DNA from: Moorena sp. SIOASIH
GTDB lineage: Bacteria; Cyanobacteriota; Cyanobacteriia; Cyanobacteriales; Coleofasciculaceae
NCBI RefSeq assembly: GCF_010671925.1
Contig: NZ_JAAHIH010000001.1
Coordinates: 1,183,053-1,247,052 of the forward strand
Reading direction: 5' to 3'
DNA length: 64,000 nt
The notes under the pieces are model-generated. The model did no database searches, was not told the origin of the DNA, and saw only the letters and a program-made list of their open reading frames with translations. Shown one piece after another: positions 1 through 9,181 of this stretch. The stretch's first letter is position 1; the number at the start of each line of letters is the position of its first letter. The position numbers were made by a program, and so were the translations under genes.

Positions 1-878
1 CAGCCCTGGAGAAATTGCTGAATTTGGTTGAAATTGAATGGTTGTACCTCTAAAACGGTTTCGACCTGCGACCCTGGTGTACTACGATAGGCTTGGGGAC
101 GATATGTCACGATAAAAGCAGTTTGGGGATAGGTTTGCATCTGCTGGTTAACCCATTGACTTACCTGCTGACGCCGATCCGGATCAGCTACCTCATCCAA
201 CCCATCCAACATCACTAAGCATTTGCCATTTTCTAACTGATCCCGAAACCAATTAGCAGGAGGTTGTTCCAAGCCTGCGGATTGACCCAATCCTGGTAAT
301 GACCCTTCCTCAACTTGTTTCGTAACTAGCTGTGCCAATAATGGTGTTTGCTCACTAGTAATGCGATCGCAACTATTCCGCAAATCTACCAGTATAGGAA
401 TTAGTTTTGGCGCTTTATACTGGCGGTGAGCATTGTTGGCATAGGTCAGGGTCAAATGCTGCAAGGTAGTGGTTTTTCCTGACCCTGGGGGGGCAATGAT
501 TGCCAAATGTCGATAGGCTGGTCTTTTAGGTATTTTGGCGATAAAATCCCAAATTTCCTGACTGAGCTGAGATTGATTGGAGTTTGTCCATGGGTTAGGT
601 CTATTACCTGGAATTTTTGTAGCGAATCTTAGGGGGACAAATACCTGCTCGAAATCCAGCCTTGATAGCCTTGTGTTCAACACTACCGTCTTCAAGTCAC
701 GAAAACCGTAGACTAAGCTTTGGTAATACTTGTCTTGAAACTGTGAGGTTGATTTCCCGTCGTGAAACTGTGAGGTTAATTTTCCCCACAACCCCATGAC
801 CAAGTTTTCTTCTGGTTCCAAAGCTTTCTCGTTTGACTTGTTTTGGAACGATGGCTTGTCCGACATGTTTTCTGGCAT
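1..878 (-). CDS. NACHT-domain STAND NTPase (5' part, runs off the window)
   Basis: The reading frame is open from an ATG at 878 to the window edge, giving 292 visible residues; the rest lies outside. After about 125 residues of unrecognised N-terminal region comes a Walker A motif APPGSGKTT (about residues 129-137), then a hydrophobic strand and Walker B LVMLDGLDE (about 221-229), followed by FIVTYRP, a typical sensor-1 strand of NACHT NTPases. NACHT/STAND proteins are signalling ATPases; in bacteria many act in anti-phage or self/non-self responses, usually with C-terminal repeats that would lie beyond this window. The N-terminal region holds a short internal duplication (LTSQF...TSQF, DNA around 730-780). 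No effector domain is recognisable in the visible part, so the role is open. Start chosen as the first ATG; an in-frame ATG four codons later is equally possible. Confidence 0.85.
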   Translation of the reverse strand, partial: MPENMSDKPSFQNKSNEKALEPEENLVMGLWGKLTSQFHDGKSTSQFQDKYYQSLVYGFRDLKTVVLNTRLSRLDFEQVFVPLRFATKIPGNRPNPWTNSNQSQLSQEIWDFIAKIPKRPAYRHLAIIAPPGSGKTTTLQHLTLTYANNAHRQYKAPKLIPILVDLRNSCDRITSEQTPLLAQLVTKQVEEGSLPGLGQSAGLEQPPANWFRDQLENGKCLVMLDGLDEVADPDRRQQVSQWVNQQMQTYPQTAFIVTYRPQAYRSTPGSQVETVLEVQPFNFNQIQQFLQG

Positions 879-1265
879 AGTGATGCTACTGCTGCAAAGC
901 CCCTTGTTTTCGAGTGTAAGCGAGTCTAATACTAAGTTGCCGCTTAAAGATGTAATTTACTGGTAAGACTATCCTTGAGGTGGAGGGTTAACCGTCAACG
1001 GTCAACCCTCAATCCTCTTGGGCAAAAAATCGTCGCAATAGTGACCTCGTCAGAACCCAACTTGCTGTAAACACGCTTACTCGACGACAGTCCTAATTAC
1101 TTCTATTTTTTTATAAAAAAATGCTATACTTCAGAGATATTATATTTACAACTATTAGTAATCTGATTGAGTCTTTAGCATTTTATAAATCTCATTCTTT
1201 GTCTGTCATTTGTGATCTCTTATAAGTGTCGTATTACTTTGTAAAAATGGTAGAATAGATAGTCA
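879..1265. other. intergenic region between divergent genes
   Basis: Region between the NACHT gene and the membrane-protein gene, so it should hold both promoters. A small repeat of the CCGTCAA type lies near 985-1010, and AT-rich sequence at about 1105-1260 leads into the downstream gene. No gene or structured RNA was recognised. Confidence 0.5.
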
Positions 1266-2216
1266 ATGAATGTAGCGATTAAGCGAGTCCTATCACCCCT
1301 AAAACCTTACCTACGCTGGGCAATCTTAGGTGGGACATTATTCTTTTTAGCAAAAGCCTTGAAAGACAACTGGCAAGAAGTGCTAGCGATTCGGATCAGC
1401 ACTTCTGGATGGACTTGTTTAGCGATCGCTGTGGGCGTGACATTGCTAGCCCACACCTGGACTGGCTGGGTTTGGCATTGGATGCTCCGGGAATTCGACC
1501 AACAACCAGGGGTTGGGTGGTGTATCCGGATCTATCTGAAGGTTAACATTGCCAAATATCTACCAGGTAACGTTTGGCACTTCTATGGTCGGATCTGGGC
1601 AGCTAAAACAGCAGGAGTTCCATTGGGAGTAGCTACTCTGAGTGTGTTAATGGAACCTCCCATGATGGCAGTAGGTGCTTTATTGCTGGCTTTGATCAGC
1701 TCTCCTTTGGCCAGCCAGATCATTCAACTCCCAATTCTGTTTGCTGTACTGATACTGATTCATCCTTGGTTGTTAAACCCATGCCTACAGTATTTAGCTA
1801 AATTAACAGGCAAGAAGAAAAGCATTGAATCAGATCAAGATCAGATTATCCGGGTCAAGCGCTACCCAATCCTACCATTGTTGGGGGAATTGGGCTTTTT
1901 GGGATTGCGAGGTTCAGGCTTTTTGCTTACCCTGTTAGCCTTAGGTCCAATCAGCCCCAGCCAAATTCCCCTGTTGCTTAGTGGGTTTAGTGTAGCTTGG
2001 CTGTTGGGCTTAATTGTCCCAGGGGCACCAGGGGGAGTTGGGGTATTTGAAGCAACGGCAGTAGGCTTACTAGAGCAGGATTTTGCTCCAGCAGTGGTGC
2101 TGAGTTCGGTTGCCCTGTATCGTTTAATCAGTATTCTATCAGAAGTCGCTGGTGCGGCACTGGCATGGTTACATGAACCTCCAAGCGATCGCTCTTCTAA
2201 CCAAGATGAAGGATGA
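1266..2216 (+). CDS. UPF0104 / lysylphosphatidylglycerol synthase-type transmembrane protein
   Basis: A 316-residue integral membrane protein with six to eight hydrophobic segments. It begins with a basic stretch followed by a membrane helix (AILGGTLFFLAKAL). The C-terminal half carries GAPGGVGVFEA (about residues 262-272), the characteristic loop of the UPF0104 / LPG-synthase membrane domain family (AglD/MprF N-terminal-like). The family includes flippase-type domains and proteins of unknown substrate; no cytosolic synthase domain is attached here, so LPG synthesis itself is not implied. The gene stands alone on the plus strand and ends 40 bp from the convergent aspS stop, with a heptamer array between them. 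Confidence 0.75.
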   Translation: MNVAIKRVLSPLKPYLRWAILGGTLFFLAKALKDNWQEVLAIRISTSGWTCLAIAVGVTLLAHTWTGWVWHWMLREFDQQPGVGWCIRIYLKVNIAKYLPGNVWHFYGRIWAAKTAGVPLGVATLSVLMEPPMMAVGALLLALISSPLASQIIQLPILFAVLILIHPWLLNPCLQYLAKLTGKKKSIESDQDQIIRVKRYPILPLLGELGFLGLRGSGFLLTLLALGPISPSQIPLLLSGFSVAWLLGLIVPGAPGGVGVFEATAVGLLEQDFAPAVVLSSVALYRLISILSEVAGAALAWLHEPPSDRSSNQDEG

Positions 2217-2220
2217 AGTT

Positions 2221-2262
2221 TTGATACTTGATACTTGATACTTCATACTTGATACTTCATAC
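2221..2262. repeat. heptamer tandem repeat (TTSATAC)6
   Basis: Six consecutive 7-bp units, TTGATAC or TTCATAC, followed by a diverged seventh unit. The array overlaps the stop codon and the last codons of aspS on the minus strand, so the Glu-Val-stop end of that protein is written in repeat-derived sequence. Short tandem heptamers are a known feature of filamentous cyanobacterial genomes. Confidence 0.9.
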
Positions 2263-4044
2263 TTCATCGTGATAGGTAGAAGCTACGTACAACTCTTTTA
2301 ACTGTTTATCATCCACAACACCTGGAGCATCGGTTAGCAAAGAACGTGCTTGTTGGGTTTTCGGGAAAGCAATCACATCGCGAATAGATTCTTCCCCAGC
2401 TAATAGCATTACTAGCCGATCCAAACCATAAGCAATCCCACCGTGAGGAGGGGCACCATAGTCAAAGGCTTCCAGCAGAAACCCAAACTTACTGTGAGCT
2501 TCTTCTTCAGACAAGCCAATAGCTTCAAAAACCTGTTGCTGAATCTCTGGCTGGTATATCCGGAGACTACCACCACCTATTTCTACCCCGTTCCATACTA
2601 AGTCATAGGCTTGAGCCCGAGCCGTTTTCACATCATCTAAATCATCAGGATGGGGAGCTGTAAATGGGTGGTGCAGTGCTTCTAAACGCTTTTCATCCGC
2701 ATTCCACTCAAACATGGGGAAGTCTGTTACCCAGAGTAAGTTAATCTTTGTTGAATCAATTAATCCCAATTCTTGACCAATCACAAGTCGTAAGCGGTCG
2801 AGGGTTTTATTAACGATGTCAGCTGAACCAGCACCAAACAGCAGCAAATGACCAGCAGTAGCACCAGTTACTTCTAATAACTGCTGTTTTTGGCTATCAC
2901 TTAGGTTATCCTTAATCGCCCCGATGGTATCAATTTCACCTCCTTCTCGCACCCGGATGTAAGCTATCCCCTTAGCACCAGCTTCGCTGGCTTCTTTGAA
3001 TAAGTCACCCCCTGGTTTAATCCGGACATTCGATATAGCTTCATTACCACCAGGAATAGGTAGAACTTTGACTACACCCCCAGTCTTTACTGCACCAGAA
3101 AAGACTTTAAAGCCAGAATCTTTCATCAAATCAGAGACATTGACTAGTTCTAAGCCAAAGCGAGTATCAGGTTTATCACTTCCGTAGCGTTCCATGGCTT
3201 CAGCGTAAGTGAGGCGGGGGAATGGTCTGGGGATATCAATACCTTTAACTGTTTTAAAAATGTGACATACTAATGTCTCATTAAGCTGGAGAATTTCCTC
3301 TTGGGACATAAACGACATTTCCATGTCCAACTGGGTAAACTCCGGCTGTCGGTCAGCTCTGAGGTCTTCATCCCGGAAACACCGGGCAATCTGGTAGTAT
3401 CGATCCATACCCGATACCATCAATAGCTGCTTAAACAATTGGGGGGATTGGGGCAGAGCGTACCACTGACCCGGATTCACACGGGAGGGGACAAGATAGT
3501 CTCTAGCACCTTCGGGAGTGGAACGAGTTAGCACTGGGGTTTCCACTTCGATGAAGCCTTGTTCATCTTCGAGGTAACGGCGAATTCCTCTAATCACTTG
3601 ATGGCGCAGTTGCAGGTTTTTGCTCATGCGATCACGTCTTAAGTCCAAATAGCGATACTTCAGCCGTAAGTCTTCTCGCACTGACTCAGTATCAGCACTG
3701 GACACCTGAAATGGCAACTGGTTACGCACTTTATTGAGCAGTTCAATGCTATCAGCGTAAATTTCTACCTCGCCAGTAGGCAATTTGGGATTAAGGGACT
3801 CGTCAGGACGCTTAGTAACTCGTCCGGTAACGTTTACTACATATTCATTGCGCAGGTGATCGGCATCTTGATAGGAATCGGGGGTACGCTCAGGGTCACT
3901 AACAATTTGGACAACACCACGAATATCCCGTAGGTCCAAGAAGATCACACCTCCATGGTCGCGACGTCTGGACACCCAGCCGCAGAGGGTAACAGTTTCA
4001 CCAATGTGCTGGCTTCGGAGTTGACCACAATAATGAGTTCGCAT
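2257..4044 (-). CDS. aspS: aspartate--tRNA ligase
   Basis: A 595-residue class II aminoacyl-tRNA synthetase that charges tRNA(Asp) with aspartate in the cytosol. The N-terminal OB-fold anticodon-binding domain begins MRTHYCGQL and contains [20 protein letters not shown]. The catalytic core shows class II motif 2 ([19 protein letters not shown]) and a C-terminal motif 3 ([13 protein letters not shown]). The length and the bacterial-type insertion (GAD domain, middle of the protein) fit bacterial AspRS. Many cyanobacterial AspRS enzymes are non-discriminating and also charge tRNA(Asn), which the sequence alone cannot settle. The start ATG gives the standard N-terminus. The 3' end runs into a heptamer repeat. 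Confidence 0.98.
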   Translation of the reverse strand: MRTHYCGQLRSQHIGETVTLCGWVSRRRDHGGVIFLDLRDIRGVVQIVSDPERTPDSYQDADHLRNEYVVNVTGRVTKRPDESLNPKLPTGEVEIYADSIELLNKVRNQLPFQVSSADTESVREDLRLKYRYLDLRRDRMSKNLQLRHQVIRGIRRYLEDEQGFIEVETPVLTRSTPEGARDYLVPSRVNPGQWYALPQSPQLFKQLLMVSGMDRYYQIARCFRDEDLRADRQPEFTQLDMEMSFMSQEEILQLNETLVCHIFKTVKGIDIPRPFPRLTYAEAMERYGSDKPDTRFGLELVNVSDLMKDSGFKVFSGAVKTGGVVKVLPIPGGNEAISNVRIKPGGDLFKEASEAGAKGIAYIRVREGGEIDTIGAIKDNLSDSQKQQLLEVTGATAGHLLLFGAGSADIVNKTLDRLRLVIGQELGLIDSTKINLLWVTDFPMFEWNADEKRLEALHHPFTAPHPDDLDDVKTARAQAYDLVWNGVEIGGGSLRIYQPEIQQQVFEAIGLSEEEAHSKFGFLLEAFDYGAPPHGGIAYGLDRLVMLLAGEESIRDVIAFPKTQQARSLLTDAPGVVDDKQLKELYVASTYHDEV

Positions 4045-4475
4045 AGTCTTTGTCTATAATACTGGTTGAATTAATTTACTTATCAGGCTAAACCCTGGCG
4101 CGTGATAGTCTTAGATTCTCACCCTCACGGATGATATTTCCTGTTTTACAGGCACTTTACTAGGATTAAAATCCCCCGCCAGTAACCCGACCCAGGCAAT
4201 TTCAGCCACCACAAAGTCTGAATTATAGCTCATTTGACCCGAGTCTACGCCATAGCCTGACACTAGGCTTCCTGATATGGGGCAAAAGGTTTCATAGGTT
4301 CTGTGTACCTTTGGGCTATAGTTCCTGATATCCTAACCCAAGCCAGATCTCCGACGAATTTACTGCAACGACCGAGTATGGCAACTAGACCTTGATAATT
4401 GGCTAGACTTTCCCTATCACTCTATTTTCCACAAACTCGATTGAGCAGTAACGTTTTGATGAGGAATGGATAACC
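4045..4475. other. intergenic, divergent promoter region
   Basis: Lies between the divergent aspS and Roadblock-protein genes and so should contain both promoters. No open frame, tandem repeat or convincing structured RNA was seen. Confidence 0.4.
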
Positions 4476-4886
4476 ATGACCATTAATACCGCCAAGCTGG
4501 AGACCATTATCCAAAATTTTGTTACCAGCACCAGTGAGGTTCAAGGAGCTGCTTTAGTTTCTCCTGATGGACTGCCTATAGCATCCAGTTTACCGAGCGA
4601 GATGGATGAAGAACGAGTATCAGCCATGTCAGCTGCTATGTTATCCCTAGGTGAACGGATTGGCTCGGAATTGTCCAGAGGCATTCTAGACCGCATCTTC
4701 GTAGAAGGTAATAAAGGTTATGGCATACTAACCAACTGTGGCGAGTATGCTGTTCTATTAGTCTTAGCCACCAAGGCAGCTAAACAGGGGGTGCTGATGC
4801 TGGAAATCAAGCGGGTGATTCCAGAGTTGAAGGCAGCCTTAGAGCCTCACCATTCCATACCAGGAATTTATGAAACAAAACTCTAG
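4476..4886 (+). CDS. Roadblock/LC7-domain protein (MglB-like)
   Basis: A 136-residue single-domain protein matching the Roadblock/LC7 fold: VQGAALVSPDGLPIASSLP (about residues 22-40) is the typical first strand-turn-strand, followed by a long helix and EYAVLLVLATKAAKQGVLMLEIKRVIPELKAAL. In bacteria such proteins (MglB and relatives) regulate Ras-like small GTPases, usually as activators. It opens a same-strand series with a PATAN protein and an MglA-like GTPase, which fits a GTPase-regulator role. A purine-rich stretch (GAGGAATGG) precedes the ATG. Function as the partner of the 6544-7101 GTPase is inferred from fold and neighbourhood. Confidence 0.88.
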   Translation: MTINTAKLETIIQNFVTSTSEVQGAALVSPDGLPIASSLPSEMDEERVSAMSAAMLSLGERIGSELSRGILDRIFVEGNKGYGILTNCGEYAVLLVLATKAAKQGVLMLEIKRVIPELKAALEPHHSIPGIYETKL

Positions 4887-5541
4887 TTAAAGTGCCACAG
4901 CAAAGATATGAAAAGTTGCCACTGCTTATATCATCTCGGGATAATTACCCTTAATAAAAACCTCCCCCATCTCCCCATCTGGCCATCTCCCCATCTCCCT
5001 ACACTCCCCACCCTCCCCGCGCCCGGGCCCCTTAATTATGGGTATTCAACCAGACTTGATATTAGATTAGGGTGGGTGAATTTAATCTTGACAGCTAGTT
5101 CAATATAATGTATATGCTAGGATTTTTCGTAAAAATGGTCACTGTTATTTGAATAATTTAAGAAATCCTTTTGATTTTAGGTAACTCAAGATACCTATGG
5201 TCTTAACTGGAAGTGGCTATACTGGCCTATCTAAGCGCCAGGTTTGAGTTAAGCCTATGGCCAATGTCAGATTACCAATTTCAGAAACCCTGCTGACCCT
5301 ATCCTCTCTAAGGCTTATATCTTCACGTTACGCATCAGCCATAAGAGAGAATTTTTTCGATCTACACTTAGTTAAGTACCAACCAACTGGGTGGAATTTC
5401 ATTGTAAAATAATTAAAATTTAATAACTTTAAGATAAAATCTCAAAAAATGGATTAAAAAAAATAGATTATTCATTATGTTATGTGACTATCAATAAACT
5501 TAAGCCTAGTAATAGGTGACTTTCTTTCTTATTGGCAAGTA
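4887..5541. other. intergenic with pyrimidine-rich tandem repeat (4961-5020)
   Basis: About 60 bp of imperfect CCCCATCT-type octamer repeats at 4961-5020 is followed by a GC-rich GCGCCCGGGC palindrome near 5019-5028. A similar CCCCATCT tract recurs at about 41710-41750. The rest is AT-rich leader before the PATAN gene. An open frame at 4908-5108 is repeat-derived and not credible. Confidence 0.6.
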
Positions 5542-6402
5542 ATGGCTATCACGAGTTCTTTAGCGGAATTTTCCCTCCCAGAATTGTTTCAGTTCCTCGA
5601 TCAAGGAAACAAAACTGGATTACTAACCCTCCGATTCAAGCTCAGTAGACATAGTCAAGAAATAAAAGCTCGACATATTCTACTGCGCCAAGGTCGGATC
5701 TTGGCAGTTAGCCATCGTCTGGATAACCAATGCCTACTCAAAATGATGTGTCAGCGGGGTTGGCTGAGCCCTGAGGTAATCAATGAACAGGTAAACCGAT
5801 GTCCGGCGAATAAACCCATTGGTCTGTACTTGAAGACTAAGGGATTTCTGCATCCAGAGCAGTTGAGACTACTATTTCATGCCCAGGTGCTACGCTCAGT
5901 TTGTGGCTTATTCCGGCTCAAAGATGCTAAATTTAGGTTTGACTCTAAGGCAACCTTGCCCACGATAGAAATGACGGGTTTAAGCATCTCAGCTACCAAA
6001 GCAACTCTGATTGGTCTGCGAGCTTTACCAGATTGGACTGGATTAGCAGACAAGCTACCCGAGACAAGCTCAGCACTATCTAGGGCGATGGTCGGTCATC
6101 GCCAGTTAGGGCTAGACCCAATGGAAGCTGCAGTTTGGAAATTAGCCAATGGGTCAATTCCCCTGACTGATATTGCTACTCGGTTGGGCAAGTCTCTGGA
6201 AACGGTTCAACAGATATCCTTCCGGCTGATTAGCGTGGGTTTAGTCGCAGAAGTGCCTATGCTTACTTCATATCAACAGAACTATTGGCAATCACAGGGA
6301 TTAGAGCCAGTGGCCGTTGGGGCAAATCGAACTGAGGAGGACAATCCTCAAGAGCTGAGCAATCGCTTTGTGCAACACTTACTTGGTTTCTTAAGGAGGT
6401 AA
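5542..6402 (+). CDS. PATAN (DUF4388) domain protein, paralogue 1
   Basis: A 286-residue protein with an N-terminal PATAN/DUF4388 domain (about residues 5-135; opening signature LAEFSLPELFQFLDQGNKTG) and a C-terminal winged-helix-like segment (AVWKLANGSIPLTDIATRLG, about 195-240). PATAN domains occur in cyanobacterial and myxobacterial signalling proteins; in Synechocystis PATAN-type response regulators control type IV pilus motors and phototaxis. This protein has no receiver domain of its own. It lies between the MglB-like and MglA-like genes, suggesting a scaffold or output adaptor of that GTPase module. Two paralogues follow at 13599 and 15082. Confidence 0.85.
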   Translation: MAITSSLAEFSLPELFQFLDQGNKTGLLTLRFKLSRHSQEIKARHILLRQGRILAVSHRLDNQCLLKMMCQRGWLSPEVINEQVNRCPANKPIGLYLKTKGFLHPEQLRLLFHAQVLRSVCGLFRLKDAKFRFDSKATLPTIEMTGLSISATKATLIGLRALPDWTGLADKLPETSSALSRAMVGHRQLGLDPMEAAVWKLANGSIPLTDIATRLGKSLETVQQISFRLISVGLVAEVPMLTSYQQNYWQSQGLEPVAVGANRTEEDNPQELSNRFVQHLLGFLRR

Positions 6403-6543
6403 TAACGATTAATAACAGCTAGGTACTTTTTGGACTTAATGGTAGTTTTTATGCAATCAGAGCATGGTAATCCTAATCCTATGGTTGACAATAGTTTTGT
6501 AGTGTTTCCGATTCTGCTTCAGAACGGCTAACAGCAAATAAGC

Positions 6544-7101
6544 GTGGAAATTATGCGTCTAGTTGTCACCGGTGCCGTGGGTGCTGGAAAATCCTCTTTC
6601 ATTCGCTCGGTTAGCGAAATCGATGTAGTGGATACAGATTGCCTAGCAACGGACGTGACAACTAAAATTAAGCAAAAAACTACAGTAGCGATGGACTTTG
6701 GGCGTTTGCAATTTGCTCGAGATATGGCGCTACATTTATATGGTACTCCAGGACAGTCTCGCTTTGATTTCATGTGGGATATCCTGATTCGGAAAGCGCA
6801 TGCTTACATACTCCTTGTTGATGCCCATCGTCCCGGTCAGTTTAGCTCTTCCCGTCGCCTGCTCAGTTTTATGCAACAGCGTGTAAAAATTCCCCTAGTG
6901 ATTGGTCTAACCCATGTCGATTGTGATGGAGCTTGGTCAGAAGAGGATGTAGCGATCGCATTGGGCTTTGTGGATGAAAGCAATCGACCCCCGATGGTCA
7001 GCCTCAATGCCAATCAACGAGATTCTGTGATTCAAGCATTAATAGTGCTAGTACAATATTTCATTAAATGTGACATATCCCACACTCACCCTAATGGGTA
7101 G
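6544..7101 (+). CDS. MglA/Rup-type small Ras-like GTPase
   Basis: A 185-residue GTPase: G1/P-loop GAVGAGKSSF (about residues 10-19), G3 region YGTPGQSRFDF (about 67-77), G4-like LTHVD (about 121-125) and a G5-like SLNA. The architecture and the TPGQ switch-II motif match prokaryotic small GTPases related to MglA and the Rup families, which act as polarity or motility switches paired with Roadblock proteins. A Roadblock gene is two genes upstream. Start: GTG at 6544 gives the family-like N-terminus (V/M)EIMRLVVTG; ATG at 6553 is the alternative. The G4 motif has THxD rather than NKxD. The last codons (SHTHPNG-stop) lie in a 31-bp palindrome, so the native C-terminus may have been replaced. Confidence 0.85.
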   Translation: MEIMRLVVTGAVGAGKSSFIRSVSEIDVVDTDCLATDVTTKIKQKTTVAMDFGRLQFARDMALHLYGTPGQSRFDFMWDILIRKAHAYILLVDAHRPGQFSSSRRLLSFMQQRVKIPLVIGLTHVDCDGAWSEEDVAIALGFVDESNRPPMVSLNANQRDSVIQALIVLVQYFIKCDISHTHPNG

Positions 7102-7109
7102 AGTGTGGG
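7079..7109. repeat. palindromic unit over the GTPase stop codon
   Basis: CCCACACTC-ACCC (7079-7091) pairs with GGGT-A-GAGTGTGGG (7096-7109) around a TAAT loop. A copy with the same architecture lies at 42912-42942 and a shorter one at 45564-45584. It may serve as a terminator, but its recurrence suggests a mobile palindrome. Confidence 0.75.
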
Positions 7110-7639
7110 CTGATCCCTCGAAAAGCTAAAACTAAGGCTACAACAGGACAACGAAAGTTGCTAGTTATACCCATAAATTGTAGCTCTTGATACCAATAAT
7201 CTATAATTTAATATCTAGCGATACTAAGTTTTGGTGTCTTGAAGCCATTTTGAGGTGTTTTTTGATAACTAGCAACTTAGGTTAGTAGTAGGGTGGATAA
7301 TGCCCACTCCCTGCAGAACTTCCCCAGCAAATCTACCTGTAGGGTGCGTTAATAAAGCATCCTACTACTTATAGAGTCTGTTGCCCAGTTTTGCCTAACT
7401 CCTGCCTAGTTGTAGAGTATCTGCATAAGTCCACCGACAAGAACGACAGGGTCGGAAATGGTAGATTTCGAGAGTTTCCAGAGCTTTGATGGCTAGAAAT
7501 CCATAGATTTTCCAGAAGCCAACATCGAGAGTGAATTTCTCAAGTTCTATGACTCGATTGGTTCTCGAGTGGTGACAAAGGACTAATCACAACTGACAAA
7601 TGACTTACGAATTTGAGTGCAACTTGGTATTATTACCTA
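7110..7639. other. intergenic upstream of the tnpB element
   Basis: No full gene seen. At 7457-7585 a short frame with one internal stop (MVDFESFQSFDG, then SIDFPEANIESEF...) may be a decayed gene fragment, not identified. Confidence 0.3.
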
Positions 7640-7803
7640 AATGTCGGAAGAAGGCTCCCGCCATAATCTCCGATTTGGCGGTGAGACGGGGCGTATAAAC
7701 TGCGGAAGTGAATTCCGCAGACAGCCCCTCATGAATTCCGACCAATAAAAAAATAATGCAGGAATCATGTTTATCCGATATCGCTTGTGGTAACATGGTA
7801 TGA

Positions 7804-9081
7804 ATGATAGTTAGAGAAGCTAAACTGTTAAACGGGTCCCTAGCCCAATACCAAGCCTTAGATGAAGCCATAAGAACTGCTCAATTTGTTAGAAATAAAG
7901 CAGTCAGATTATGGAGAGACGAACCATTAGTCAACAAAGGTCGTCTGTCTCTGCTATGCAAAGAACTTGCACATGCTCAAGAGTATCCTTGGGTTAAGAA
8001 ATTAAACTCAATGGCACGTCAGGCATCAGCAGAAAGGGCTTGGAATTCTATCTCTAGTTTCTATCGTCGTTGTAGAGAGGGTGCTAAGAAAAAGGGTTAT
8101 CCTCAGTTCAAAAAACACTCTCGTAACGGCTTTGCCGACGCTGCGCGAACGGTTGAGTATAAAACCACAGGCTGGAAACTGTCAGAGGACTGTTTAACTA
8201 TTAACTTCACCGATGGATTTCAGGCAGGTCGGTTCTCATTGTTTTGTAACCATGAGACAAGAGAGGACTTGTTTAGGCTTAAAATTAATCGGGTGCGAGT
8301 AGTGAGAAGGGTTGACGGTTATTATGCTCAATTCTGTTTTGATGCTAACCGTAAAGAGAAAGGGAATTATACCGGAAATGTGATCGGTATTGATTTAGGT
8401 TTGAAGTATTTCTACAAAGACAAAAATGACAATGCTGCTATATATCCCAAGTATCTCAGGCGAGCTGAAAAGAGAATTAAAAAGCTACAGCGGAGATTAT
8501 CTAGAAAGTTTGTGAAAGGTAATAAACCTCAATCAAACAACTACCACAAAGCCAGAATTAGACTTGGGTTAGCTCATCTGAAGGTTCAAAGACAGCGTAA
8601 AGACTGGGCGGTTAAGTTAGCCCGGTGCGTAGTCCACTCTAACGATGTGGTTGTCTATGAAGACCTGAAAATTAAAAATCTGGTCAAGAACCATCATTTA
8701 GCTAAGTCGATTTCTGATGCGAGTTGGTATCAATTCACTCAATGGTTAGACTACTTTGGAAAAGTTTGGGATAAGACAGTGATAGCTGTTGCACCTAACT
8801 ACACATCTCAAGATTGCTCAAATTGTGGTCATCGAGTGAAGAAATCTCTCAGCACTAGAACTCATCAATGTCAACGTTGTCACACAGAAATCTGTCGTGA
8901 TACTAATGCTGCTCTCAATATTTTAAAGAAGGGGATGAATATTCTAGGTGTTGAGTATAACAGCGGTGCGACCCCGCACGGGTTCCCCGAGAAGGGTGAA
9001 CGCGCACCAAGAGAGTACCCAGGGGCACTGGGAAACTGCTGGGAAACCGGGAACGCTTGGGGAGAGTTCAACCGCTGTTGA
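7804..9081 (+). CDS. tnpB: RNA-guided endonuclease TnpB family protein
   Basis: A 425-residue TnpB: N-terminal helix-turn-helix-like region (DEAIRTAQFVRNKAVR), RuvC-I IGIDLGLKYF with Asp about residue 197, RuvC-II VVVYEDLKIKNL with Glu about 286, a zinc finger CSNCG...CQRC (Cys 338/341/356/359) and RuvC-III CRDTNAALNI with Asp about 366. All three catalytic acids are present, so the enzyme may be active. TnpB is a guide-RNA-directed DNA nuclease that helps retain its transposon. Two oddities: residues about 109-117 (GFADAARTV) are encoded by a dispersed palindromic repeat (8127-8152), and the C-terminal tail after about residue 383 lies in the right-end / omega-RNA region and includes another repeat (about 8963-9018). 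Confidence 0.95.
   Translation: MIVREAKLLNGSLAQYQALDEAIRTAQFVRNKAVRLWRDEPLVNKGRLSLLCKELAHAQEYPWVKKLNSMARQASAERAWNSISSFYRRCREGAKKKGYPQFKKHSRNGFADAARTVEYKTTGWKLSEDCLTINFTDGFQAGRFSLFCNHETREDLFRLKINRVRVVRRVDGYYAQFCFDANRKEKGNYTGNVIGIDLGLKYFYKDKNDNAAIYPKYLRRAEKRIKKLQRRLSRKFVKGNKPQSNNYHKARIRLGLAHLKVQRQRKDWAVKLARCVVHSNDVVVYEDLKIKNLVKNHHLAKSISDASWYQFTQWLDYFGKVWDKTVIAVAPNYTSQDCSNCGHRVKKSLSTRTHQCQRCHTEICRDTNAALNILKKGMNILGVEYNSGATPHGFPEKGERAPREYPGALGNCWETGNAWGEFNRC
8127..8152. repeat. dispersed palindromic repeat inside tnpB
   Basis: CGGCTTTGCCGACGCTGCGC followed by GAACGG, a member of the GGCCNNNGGCCACGCTACGC-type family found at several intergenic sites in this window. It is in frame within tnpB and adds about nine residues. 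Confidence 0.7.
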
Positions 9082-9180
9082 TGAGGGGAAACCTGATTCA
9101 ATAAGTTGTCTCGCTGAACCAGGAATCACTTTGTGAGAATCCCCCGCCATAATCTCTGATTTGGCGGCGGGAGTATGTCA
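8940..9180 (+). ncRNA. candidate TnpB omega-RNA scaffold
   Basis: In TnpB elements the guide RNA is made from the 3' end of tnpB and the right end, with the guide taken from DNA just outside the element. Here the 3' part of tnpB and its downstream region are GC-rich and hairpin-forming and end in the right-end hairpin plus GGGAGTATGTCA. The block AACGCTTGGGGAGAG (about 9051-9065) resembles AACGCTTAGGGAGA in the protein-less elements at 31 and 46 kb. The processed ends are unknown. Confidence 0.5.
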
Positions 9181-9181
9181 A

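Larger units (their letters stand above)
7640..9181 (+). mobile_element. IS200/IS605-superfamily (IS1341-type) tnpB-only element
   Basis: The tnpB gene is flanked by hairpins. On the right, CCGCCA (9144-9149) pairs with TGGCGG (9162-9167), followed by CGGGAGTATGTCA, a right-end form seen at other elements in this window. On the left, almost the same hairpin occurs in direct orientation (7658-7663 with 7676-7681), plus a second hairpin CTGCGGAA/TTCCGCAG (7700-7720). No tnpA (Y1 transposase) is adjacent, so mobility would need a transposase in trans. Exact boundaries are estimated. Confidence 0.75.

Noticed and set aside
7605..7871. Minus-strand frame of 88 codons
   Set aside because: Runs antisense over the left-end hairpins and start of tnpB.
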